Source: Brevibacterium permense
Lineage (GTDB): Bacteria; Actinomycetota; Actinomycetes; Actinomycetales; Brevibacteriaceae
Direction of reading: 5' to 3'
Assembly (NCBI RefSeq): GCF_013280495.1
Contig: NZ_JABSSX010000005.1
Coordinates: 186,001 to 250,000 of the forward strand
Length of the DNA: 64,000 bases
A program made the translations under genes and the position numbers. Shown here piece after piece: positions 8,554 through 15,776 of the stretch (position 1 is its first letter; every line of letters begins with the position of its first letter). The notes under the pieces are model-generated. The model saw nothing but the letters and a program-made list of their open reading frames with translations. It did not search any database and had not been told where the DNA came from.

Positions 8554-9684
8554 TTGCGTGAAATCTTGAACGATATCCGTGCTTGGACGGAGCCGTTCGC
8601 TGTTGCGACTGTCATCCGGACTTGGAAGTCGTCACCACGTGCACCCGGGGCGGCGATGGCAGTCAACAGCGCGGGAGAAGTGGTTGGCAGTGTGTCCGGA
8701 GGTTGCGTAGAAGGAGACTTGTATCTTCGTTGCCAAGAGGCACTGGCCACAGGAACCCCAGCAGTAGTCCGCTACGGTGTGAGCGACGACGAGGCCTTCG
8801 AGATTGGGCTCACCTGCGGAGGCGTTCTCGAAGTGTTCATTCACAGGATCGATCCCAACCTGCACCCGATAGAGAAACTGGCGGCGGCCGTCGACGTACG
8901 TGAACCGGCGGCGGTTGCCACGGTTGTCGTAGGCCCCAACGTTGGGTCCCAAGTGTTGATCGTTGGAGGCGAATGCTACGGCTCAACCGGACACGCGCCT
9001 CTGGATGAAGCCGTGGTGGCAGACGCATTGGGACTCCTAGAGCAGGGAGCAAACAGCCTGCTTCACCTCGGCTTCGAGGGGGAGCGACGCAAAGAAGACG
9101 TGTCGGTTTTCGTCGAGTCTTTTGCAACGCCACCACGCATGCTGATTTTCGGAGCGATCGATTTCGCTGCCGCGTTGACCGAGCTTGGATCGTTTCTCGG
9201 ATATCATGTCACGGTGTGCGACGCTCGGCCGATATTCACAACGGCTGCACGGTTTCCAGCAGCAGATAATGTAGTCGTGGAGTGGCCACATAGGTACCTC
9301 AACCAGGTCCAAGTTGACCGTCGAACGGCCATCTGTGTCCTCACCCATGATCCGAAGTTCGACGTGCCCGTTCTGGAAGAGGCTCTAAAGACGCACGCTG
9401 GATACATCGGGGTGATGGGCAGTCGGCGTACTCACGCCGACCGCGATAAGCGGTTGCGCGAACGGGGTATCACCGAGGCACAGCGTGACCGCCTGTCGTC
9501 TCCTATCGGACTGGACCTTGGGACCTGCACCCCCGAGGAAACGGCGATCTCTATCTGCGCAGAAATCATTGCTCAACGTACAGGGGCAACTGGTAGGCCC
9601 CTTTCAGAGTTGACTACCTCGATCCATCGACCGAAGCCGAGCAGATCAAATCCGATATCTGGCCTAGCTCAACATCAACCATGA
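8554..9684 (+). CDS. xdhC: XdhC/CoxI family molybdoenzyme maturation protein
   Basis: About 376 residues. The N-terminal XdhC_CoxI domain has SSPRAPGAAMAV and SVSGGCVEGDL; the C-terminal Rossmann-type domain has the stretches RMLIFGAIDFAAAL, TVCDARPIF, GYIGVMGSRR and GLDLGTCTPEETAISI. XdhC proteins bind molybdenum cofactor and help load its sulfurated form into xanthine-oxidase-family enzymes, here presumably the island hydroxylase. I chose TTG at 8554, preceded by ACGGAG; a TTG at 8503 would add 17 residues. The family normally ends near the PLSELTTSIHR segment, so the last 17 or so residues and the stop may come from the adjoining decayed IS element. Confidence 0.85.
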   Translation: MREILNDIRAWTEPFAVATVIRTWKSSPRAPGAAMAVNSAGEVVGSVSGGCVEGDLYLRCQEALATGTPAVVRYGVSDDEAFEIGLTCGGVLEVFIHRIDPNLHPIEKLAAAVDVREPAAVATVVVGPNVGSQVLIVGGECYGSTGHAPLDEAVVADALGLLEQGANSLLHLGFEGERRKEDVSVFVESFATPPRMLIFGAIDFAAALTELGSFLGYHVTVCDARPIFTTAARFPAADNVVVEWPHRYLNQVQVDRRTAICVLTHDPKFDVPVLEEALKTHAGYIGVMGSRRTHADRDKRLRERGITEAQRDRLSSPIGLDLGTCTPEETAISICAEIIAQRTGATGRPLSELTTSIHRPKPSRSNPISGLAQHQP

Positions 9685-9689
9685 ACGGG

Positions 9690-10745
9690 GACGGACCCTG
9701 GGCACCTGGGTCAAACCCGAGAGAAACCGACGCCGCGTCGACGGTGACCCCACGGGCCCGTTGAACGAGGACGAACGGGCTGGACTGCCCCGATTGAGGC
9801 GGGAGAACTTCGATCTGAGACTGGACAACGAGTTCCTGGGAAAAGCGGCCGCCTTCCTCGCGTCGAAGCCGCAAAACAAGAGAAATTCGAACTGATGGAT
9901 TCGGGGGAAGGCTCGGTACGCGATTCACCGGATGGCATAACTCCTTCAGGTGACGAAATCCGGGTACTACGCGTGGAAGAAGCGCCGGCAAGCCGGACCA
10001 GCGAAACGCGGCAGTGTGCAACGGAGCTTTGATAGGCAAGGCGGGGCGGTCTACGCGGAGTCTGGTGGCGTCTACGCCGCACCGCAGGCGGCAGCGCAAC
10101 TGGCTGGACAAAACGTGTGCGTGGATGAGACGACGGTCACGACATCGCTACGTGGGCAGGGCCTCGAAGAGATCAGCCCGCGCAGGTTCAAGCCAGCTAC
10201 GACGCTGCCGGTAGTGGTGACTCATCACATCCCGGACCTCGTGAAACGGGTCTGGGATGTGATGGGTTGGATGCCCCGCGGGTTAGCGACATTACGTATT
10301 GGCGCACGTGGGATGGGTTCGTGTATTTGTGCGTCATCCGCGATGGGCGCTCAGGCCGAGTGTTTGGGCGGACGATGGTTGCCAGACAGCATTCTGACCT
10401 CGTGGAACGGCCGTTGACGATGGCTCATAAGCTACGAGAAATGGCTCCAGATGACGTCACTTTCTATGCCGACAAAGGAGCGCAGTACACGTCAGCGCAG
10501 TTGCATCAGGCGTCGGTCGAGCTGGCCCCAAGCAATCGGCGCGCCGGACTGGGGTGTGTTGGGATAGCGCAATGTCGGAGCCGCTTTGGTCGTTGTTGAA
10601 ACCGGAGTTCTTCGAGCGGCGAGTCTGGCAAACTCGGGCTGAGGCGATGCGGGAAGTCGCTCCCTGGATCGAGGTGGTCTACGACCGGCGGGGTGAGCTA
10701 CTGCCGCATCGGTTTGCGGGGCGCCAAAGTTGTGGAACTCAGGTC
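9690..10745 (+). mobile_element. Decayed IS3-family insertion sequence (orfA and orfB remnants)
   Basis: Transposase fragments are spread over all three forward frames. At about 9699-9896 an orfA tail reads LNEDERAGLPRLRRENFDLR then LDNEFLGKAAAF. At about 9905-9990 an orfB start reads YAIHRMA-stop-LLQVTKSGYYAWKK. From about 10267 come integrase-core fragments DITYWRTWDGFVYLCVIRDG and FYADKGAQYTSAQL, and an end piece EPLWSLLKPEFFERRVWQTR to about 10745. Multiple frameshifts and stops rule out activity. I could not define the terminal inverted repeats or a target duplication. It separates xdhC from the mocA-like gene and marks past transposition in the island. Confidence 0.85.
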
Positions 10746-11024
10746 TGATGCCCGGTCTTCGATTTCTCCCCCGGCAAAAGGTGGCGCAGTCGACGTCCAT
10801 CACCGGCAGGTGTACCGGCTCGGCGGTACCCTCACGCGACATACAGATTTGCCTAATGGAGGAAGGGCGGGCGCCTGCCAATTGAGAAACTCATCAGTTC
10901 ACATATCGGACTCGAATCAATCAACGAAGCTATGGATTCGCGCGCTGATAGCAAAACAATTCTTCAGATCATCCGCTTGTGAGACAGATCCGAGGGAACA
11001 CAGGGCGCGCGGAGCAATGAGAGC
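10746..11024. other. Non-coding stretch between IS remnant and mocA-like gene
   Basis: No convincing gene, hairpin or repeat is seen here. The base composition is mixed, with an AT-richer part near 10870-10980. It probably consists of further decayed IS or flanking DNA. Confidence 0.5.
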
Positions 11025-11674
11025 TTATGGGCGGCCGTCGTTCCGTTCGGGAAGATTAATCCCTCGTGCCGCAGCCTGAGCCGGCGTATCCACATCGAAA
11101 GGTCCGTTCGCGCCTGGCGTCAGAAGGTCTCCGCCTTCGATCAGTGTGACAGAATCGGAAGCCTCTCTGAATAATCGTTTAGCTCCCGAATCGCCGCCAC
11201 ACGCATCGATCGCTCGAGATATCCAATTACGACCGAACATTACCGGGTGGCCCGGAACCGAGCCCCATGTGCAGCGTGCTAACACACCGTCGGTAGCGTT
11301 CTCTATCAGCCGGGGGTAGATCTCCGCTGGAGTGTCTGTCAGGTCCACCAATGTCACTACGGCAACGTTCGAGTGCGGATCAACTGCCCGCAATCCGGTC
11401 TGCAGAGACCGGCCCATTGCCATCGCATGGTCGAGGTTAAGTATCGTCTTAACGCCTTCCGGAATCAGAGATTGCGCTTGGTGGGCTCCCGCGCCGAGAA
11501 CCACGAGGATCTCAGCTGGATCTACTGCAGCCAGCGCCCTGAGGTGATGAGAAAGCAGCGACGTGCCATCATTCACCCTCCGCAGCACCTTCGGAGTCCC
11601 CATACGGGACCCCTTCCCTGCTGCCACACGATCATGCTGACGCGAGTTTCGAAATCCGTCACATCAGTCACCAT
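11025..11674 (-). pseudogene. MocA/MobA-like molybdenum cofactor nucleotidyltransferase, apparent 1-base frameshift near its start
   Basis: The open part (GTG at 11627 to 11025, 200 residues) begins AAGKGSRMGTPK, the nucleotide-binding motif of MobA/MocA-type NTP transferases, and continues with LVDLTDTPAE and GHPVMFGR. The family motif normally starts a few residues earlier (LAAGxGSRMG). The upstream piece is present in another frame: ATG at 11674 reads MVTDVTDFETRVSMIV and stops matching at about 11627. One added T there would join it to LAAGKGSRMG. MocA attaches CMP to molybdopterin to make the dinucleotide cofactor of xanthine-oxidase-family enzymes, fitting the island. Either a real mutation or a sequencing error could explain the shift. 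Confidence 0.7.
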
Positions 11675-11772
11675 AGATCGTCTCACCCTGTGGCACTGCC
11701 GCGGCAATATTAGCCGCCCAGCCATAGACATCCTCGGCGTCTTCTGGTGAAGTTGAATCAGGAGCTAGGAAG

Positions 11773-12696
11773 GTGACGAGGATGTCAGCAACTGTCCGCG
11801 AATTGGTCGACGAAGCCTACGACCGGCGTGAGTCCACCTGGAGGGCCGCTCTCGAGACGGTCAATGACTGGGTCGAGTCCGTCCGCGCTCCGTCCGCCCT
11901 GCTCTCCGGGGATCGAGTGCGCGTCGTCGACGGTCGGATCAAGGATCGGCTGCGCACGGGCGAGAAGCTGCGCCGCAAGCTCGCCGATGCCAACGACGAG
12001 ATCCACGAATCCGTCGAGGTCGAGAACCAGGTCATCGATGTCGTCGGCGCCCGCGTCATCTGCCGCACCGAACGCGAACAGTCGGCCCTGTGGGGCTTGC
12101 TCACCGAGGTGAGCGACGATACGAACCTCTCCATCGCCGAGGTGCGCGACTATTCCGCAGCCCCGAAACCGTCCGGATACCGCGGCCGCCACCTCATCGT
12201 CGAGGTTCCCTTCGATTCCGAGCCCTCCGTCCTCGTCGAACTCCAGCTGCGCACGATCATGCAGGACGCGTGGTGCGTGCTCGCCGAGGAGCACCTCTTC
12301 AAACCCGGGCAGGCCCTGAAATCCGATGCCCAGCAGGAACGGCTGTCGGTGATCCTCGCAGGTCTGATGGCGCAAGCCGACTCCGTGGCCGGCTACATCG
12401 CCGATGACGTCGGCGCGTATCTGGGCATGGGCAATTCCGCCCCGCCCCGAGCCTTCGCCGAGGCGGACGAACCGACCGATCCGGCCATCGAGGTCACGAT
12501 CCGCGAACTCAACCACTCCTATGTCCTCGCCGCCGACGAGGTGGGCCGCCACGGCATCATCCGCTTGGAGACGCTCGGGCTGACTCCCGACAATCCGGAG
12601 CGCTCCGCCTTCCCCCACCCGGGCGACAAGCTGCAGGTGCGCATGGACGAGTCGAACAACACGCGCTACTTCATTCCCGTCGGCCACGACGGCTGA
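11773..12696 (+). CDS. RelA/SpoT-domain protein (GTP pyrophosphokinase family)
   Basis: A 307-residue protein with a single RelA_SpoT nucleotidyltransferase domain over roughly residues 40-190: IKDRLRTGEKLRRKL, DVVGARVICRTE, PSGYRGRHLIVEVP and VELQLRTIMQDAW. There is no HD hydrolase, TGS or ACT domain, so it resembles a small alarmone synthetase that would make (p)ppGpp. Activity is not certain from sequence because the catalytic stretches are only partly canonical. The start is GTG 11773 with GGAG eight bases upstream; ATG 11782 is an alternative. It is the first gene with backbone-like high G+C after the island. Confidence 0.75.
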   Translation: MTRMSATVRELVDEAYDRRESTWRAALETVNDWVESVRAPSALLSGDRVRVVDGRIKDRLRTGEKLRRKLADANDEIHESVEVENQVIDVVGARVICRTEREQSALWGLLTEVSDDTNLSIAEVRDYSAAPKPSGYRGRHLIVEVPFDSEPSVLVELQLRTIMQDAWCVLAEEHLFKPGQALKSDAQQERLSVILAGLMAQADSVAGYIADDVGAYLGMGNSAPPRAFAEADEPTDPAIEVTIRELNHSYVLAADEVGRHGIIRLETLGLTPDNPERSAFPHPGDKLQVRMDESNNTRYFIPVGHDG

Positions 12697-12846
12697 ACGG
12701 CGGCGCATCAGGCCCGGACAGTCTGCGCTCAGCAGCGGTCGGCCTCTCTGCGCCCGGTCGCGGACTACGCATCTGCGCCCGCCGCCACAGGCACGCCTGC
12801 GAACCCAACAGCCTGGCACACGCTCCACCGACTAGACTTGCGTCCC

Positions 12847-13725
12847 ATGGGAAAGAAGTCGAAGCGCTCCAAGGAAGAACTCATCGCCAAACGCCTCGCC
12901 AGGGCGCAGGCCACGGCATTCGTCGCGCGTCCGTTCGCGGACCTGCCGTTCGAAGCCGACCTCATCTGCCTGCGTGAACTCGTGCCCGCGGCCACCGCGA
13001 CCGCGAAGCTCACCGAGGAGTACGGCGGTCATGAGGTCACGATCACCTCGCTGCTGCCTGCCGCGTGGCAGGCGTGGCGCCGCGACGACGGTGAGATCCT
13101 GGCCGGCATGCAGGTACCCGTGTCATCGACCGATGCCTCCCGCGATGTCGCCCGCGGCATCCTCGCCGCCGCCGAAGCGGAACCCGGCACCTCCATCGAG
13201 GCGACCACCGAACCCGGTGAGGGCCCGCGTCTGCAGGACATCCTCGACACCTCGCACCCGTTCGACGTCCGCGTGCTCGAGAACTTCGACTACTGGGCCC
13301 TGCCCGAAGCCGAGTCCGATGCCGACGTCGCCGCCGCCCTTCAGCAGGCCAACGACTCCGTGGCCCCGACCGAGAAGCTCGCCTCCGTCGACTCCGCCTA
13401 CTGGACCGAGATGTCCGGCCGCACCTACGTCCGCTGGGCCCGCCCCGAAGGTGAGGACCGCGTCGTCGATGCGTTGGCCCGCCTGCAGGCCGAGAACGCC
13501 AACGACCTCGGCGGAATCGGCACCTTCCTCGGCTACTTCCGCGCCCACGGCATCATCGTCCCCGTCTGGGAACTCGAGTTCGGCACCCAGGTCGACGACG
13601 TCGAAGAGCCCATCGCCGCGTTCGGCAAGCGCCTCGACGAAGCGCTGAACACGACCGAGCCGATGAGCACCGAGGCCCGCCGCGTCCGCTCGGGCATCGT
13701 GTCCCGCCAGCTGACCATCCACTGA
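12847..13725 (+). CDS. DUF5926 family protein
   Basis: A 292-residue protein with a basic N-terminus (MGKKSKRSKEELIAKRLAR) followed by an acidic soluble part without membrane segments. It matches the actinobacterial DUF5926 family as I recall it; the function is unknown. The start ATG 12847 lacks a Shine-Dalgarno sequence. A -10-like TAGACT (12833-12838) ends eight bases before it, so a leaderless transcript is likely. A strong hairpin follows at 13744-13782. Confidence 0.75.
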   Translation: MGKKSKRSKEELIAKRLARAQATAFVARPFADLPFEADLICLRELVPAATATAKLTEEYGGHEVTITSLLPAAWQAWRRDDGEILAGMQVPVSSTDASRDVARGILAAAEAEPGTSIEATTEPGEGPRLQDILDTSHPFDVRVLENFDYWALPEAESDADVAAALQQANDSVAPTEKLASVDSAYWTEMSGRTYVRWARPEGEDRVVDALARLQAENANDLGGIGTFLGYFRAHGIIVPVWELEFGTQVDDVEEPIAAFGKRLDEALNTTEPMSTEARRVRSGIVSRQLTIH

Positions 13726-13743
13726 CATCCGCCACCACCCCAT

Positions 13744-13782
13744 CACCGAGGCGGGACCCGAAAAGGGTGCCCCGCCTCGGTG
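13744..13782 (+). terminator. Hairpin between the DUF5926 gene and the glycosyltransferase gene
   Basis: CACCGAGGCGGG pairs perfectly with CCCGCCTCGGTG; inside it ACCC pairs with GGGT around a GAAAA loop. There is no U-tract after it. It sits 19 bases past the DUF5926 stop and 24 bases before the next start, so it is a plausible transcription barrier. The stem contains the recurrent 9-mer CCGAGGCGG on both strands. Confidence 0.6.
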
Positions 13783-13806
13783 CCGGTGACGGACAGGAGA
13801 ACCGAC

Positions 13807-14655
13807 ATGAGCGCACAGCCGCACCCCGCCCCCGAGGCGGTCGCCGCCATCATCCCCGCGATGAACGAATCCCAGCGGATCGGTGCCACCGTCGCTGCGG
13901 CCAAGCGGATCCCCGGGGTCGACATGGTCCTCGTCGTCGACGACGGGTCGGCTGACGATACGGGGACCCGGGCCCGCCGGGCCGGCGCCGAGGTGATCAC
14001 CCACCCAAAGAACAAGGGCAAGGCTGCGGCCATGATGACCGGGGCCTTCGCTCTGCGCAATCGGGAGATCTCCGACGCCGATCCGGGCGTCGACCCGCAC
14101 CACCGGGCGCTGCTGTTCATCGACGGCGACCTCGAAGACTCAGCCGTCAACACCGCTCCCCTGGCCGAGCCCGTGCTCGCGGGTCGAGCGGACATGACGA
14201 TCGCGATCCTGCCCGCGCAGAAACGCAAGGGCGGGGGCTTCGGCTTCGTCGTCGGACTGGCGAAGAAAGGCATCGCCGAACTCTCCGGATTCGACGCCAC
14301 CCAGCCGCTGTCGGGCATGCGCTGTCTGTCGCGAGAGGCCTTCGACGCGGCCCTGCCGTTCGCCGCCGGATGGGGCGTCGAGGCGGCCATGACCATCGAC
14401 GTCGTCAACGCCGGACTGCGCGTGGAAGAGGTCGAATGCGACCTCCACCACCGCGTCACCGGTCGCGATCTGAAAGCCCAGCTGCACCGTGCTGCCCAGT
14501 ACCGCGACGTCGCCCGCGCGATCCTCGTCCGCCGCCTCCGCGCGAAGCGGAATGGCGGGACGCCGGCCCTCGGTGCCTCCTCCGCCCCCGCCGATTCCGG
14601 GTCTTCCGATTCCACGCAGAACTCCCCCGATCCACACAAGGAGACCGGCAAGTGA
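13807..14655 (+). CDS. Family 2 glycosyltransferase
   Basis: A 282-residue GT-A fold enzyme: AAIIPAMNESQRIGATV at the N-terminus, VVDDGSADDTG near residue 45, KNKGKAAAMMTG near 70 and the DXD-type LLFIDGDLEDS near 103. The C-terminal part contains GWGVEAAMTIDVV. Such enzymes transfer sugars from nucleotide donors to lipids, polyprenyl phosphates or glycerate derivatives; the acceptor is not readable. ATG 13807 has AGGAG seven bases upstream, so the in-frame GTG at 13780 is less likely. Its TGA overlaps the GTG of pheA by four bases, which suggests translational coupling without an obvious metabolic link. Confidence 0.8.
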   Translation: MSAQPHPAPEAVAAIIPAMNESQRIGATVAAAKRIPGVDMVLVVDDGSADDTGTRARRAGAEVITHPKNKGKAAAMMTGAFALRNREISDADPGVDPHHRALLFIDGDLEDSAVNTAPLAEPVLAGRADMTIAILPAQKRKGGGFGFVVGLAKKGIAELSGFDATQPLSGMRCLSREAFDAALPFAAGWGVEAAMTIDVVNAGLRVEEVECDLHHRVTGRDLKAQLHRAAQYRDVARAILVRRLRAKRNGGTPALGASSAPADSGSSDSTQNSPDPHKETGK

Positions 14656-15590
14656 GCCTCAACCGTTTCGCGTACCTCGGCCCTGAGGCCACTTTCACCG
14701 AGGCGGCCCTGCTCAGCTTCCTCGACTCCCGGAACCTGCGCGCCGAGGCCACGACTCATCCGATGCGCAACGCCCCTTCGGCGCTCGACGCGGTGCTCGA
14801 GGGCGACTGTGATGCCGCTGTCGTGCCGATCGAGAACTCACTGGAAGGCGGAGTGCCCGCCACGATCGATGCGCTCACCGAGAACGGGCGGCTGCAGATC
14901 ATCGCCGAGGTGGTCGTGCCCGTCCGCTTCGTCCTCGCCGTCAAACCCGGCACCACCAGGGAGGAGATCTCCTCCTTCGGTTCGCACCCGCACGGCGAGG
15001 CACAGGTGCGGGCGTTTATGAACGAGAACTTCCCCGAAGCCGTCTACCTGCCGACGTCCTCGACTGCCGCGGCCGCCAGGGATCTGGCCAATGACGCCGG
15101 TGACCATATGGCTGCCGTCTGCCCGGCCCTGGCCGCTCAGCGCTACGGACTCGAGATCGTCGCCGAGGACATCGGCGACCGCAAAGACGCCGTCACCCGA
15201 TTCGTCGTGGTCACCCGCCCGGGTCCTCTGCCCGCTCCGACAGGGGCCGACAAGACGACCATCGTCGCGGCCCTGCGCTCGGACCGTGCGGGTTCGCTGC
15301 TCGAACTGCTCGAACAGTTCTCCAGCCGCGGGATCAATATGTCCCGCATCGAATCCCGGCCGACCGGTGACGGGCTGGGCCTCTACCAGTTCTCGATCGA
15401 CCTGCTCGGACATATCCACGAGGCACGCATGGCCGAGGCCCTGCAGGGTGTCCACCGAGCGGCCCTCAAGCTGCACTTCCTCGGCAGCTACCCGAGCTCC
15501 GACGGAGCAGTGGTGCCGGTCGACCCGACGACGACGGACGAGTCATTCGCCGCAGCCGCCGATTGGCTGGAGCGCACCCTCGAAGGCTGA
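14652..15590 (+). CDS. pheA: Prephenate dehydratase
   Basis: A 312-residue monofunctional enzyme converting prephenate to phenylpyruvate in phenylalanine synthesis. The catalytic domain starts FAYLGPEATFTEAALL and includes IENSLEGGVPATIDAL and the TRF catalytic motif in KDAVTRFVVV (about residue 180). An ACT regulatory domain follows from about residue 200, with GSLLELLEQFSSRGINMSRI then the ESRP phenylalanine-binding motif, so feedback inhibition by phenylalanine is expected. The start is GTG 14652, overlapping the glycosyltransferase stop. No chorismate mutase domain is fused. Confidence 0.95.
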   Translation: MSLNRFAYLGPEATFTEAALLSFLDSRNLRAEATTHPMRNAPSALDAVLEGDCDAAVVPIENSLEGGVPATIDALTENGRLQIIAEVVVPVRFVLAVKPGTTREEISSFGSHPHGEAQVRAFMNENFPEAVYLPTSSTAAAARDLANDAGDHMAAVCPALAAQRYGLEIVAEDIGDRKDAVTRFVVVTRPGPLPAPTGADKTTIVAALRSDRAGSLLELLEQFSSRGINMSRIESRPTGDGLGLYQFSIDLLGHIHEARMAEALQGVHRAALKLHFLGSYPSSDGAVVPVDPTTTDESFAAAADWLERTLEG

Positions 15591-15678
15591 TGGACGTTGG
15601 GCGAAATTGCGCCTGACTTCGGACCGCCTGTGCCTCTTCACACCGGGAACGTCTGCAATACTGAGGTCTACTGGTAAG

Positions 15679-15734
15679 TAAGTGTGCACAGATCGTCGGA
15701 ATCCGGCCCGTTCCGGACAATCTGCGCACACTTA
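15679..15734. repeat. Long inverted repeat, copy 1 of the TTAAGTGTGCGCAGAT family
   Basis: The 15-base arms at 15679-15693 and 15720-15734 differ at one position, and an inner CGGAA/TTCCG stem lies in the loop. On the reverse strand the right arm reads GTTAAGTGTGCGCAGATTG, identical over 19 bases to the left arm at 63398-63416. It lies between pheA and the FAD dehydrogenase gene, both forward, so it could act as a terminator or be a mobile palindromic repeat. Confidence 0.8.
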
Positions 15735-15776
15735 ACGTCGGTTCAACGGCCGACAGATGCGACAGAGGAGTCGACG

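Noticed and set aside
9950-10417. A functional 155-codon gene in the IS region
   Set aside because: Only its first part matches IS3 orfB; the rest jumps out of the transposase frame, so it is part of a decayed element.
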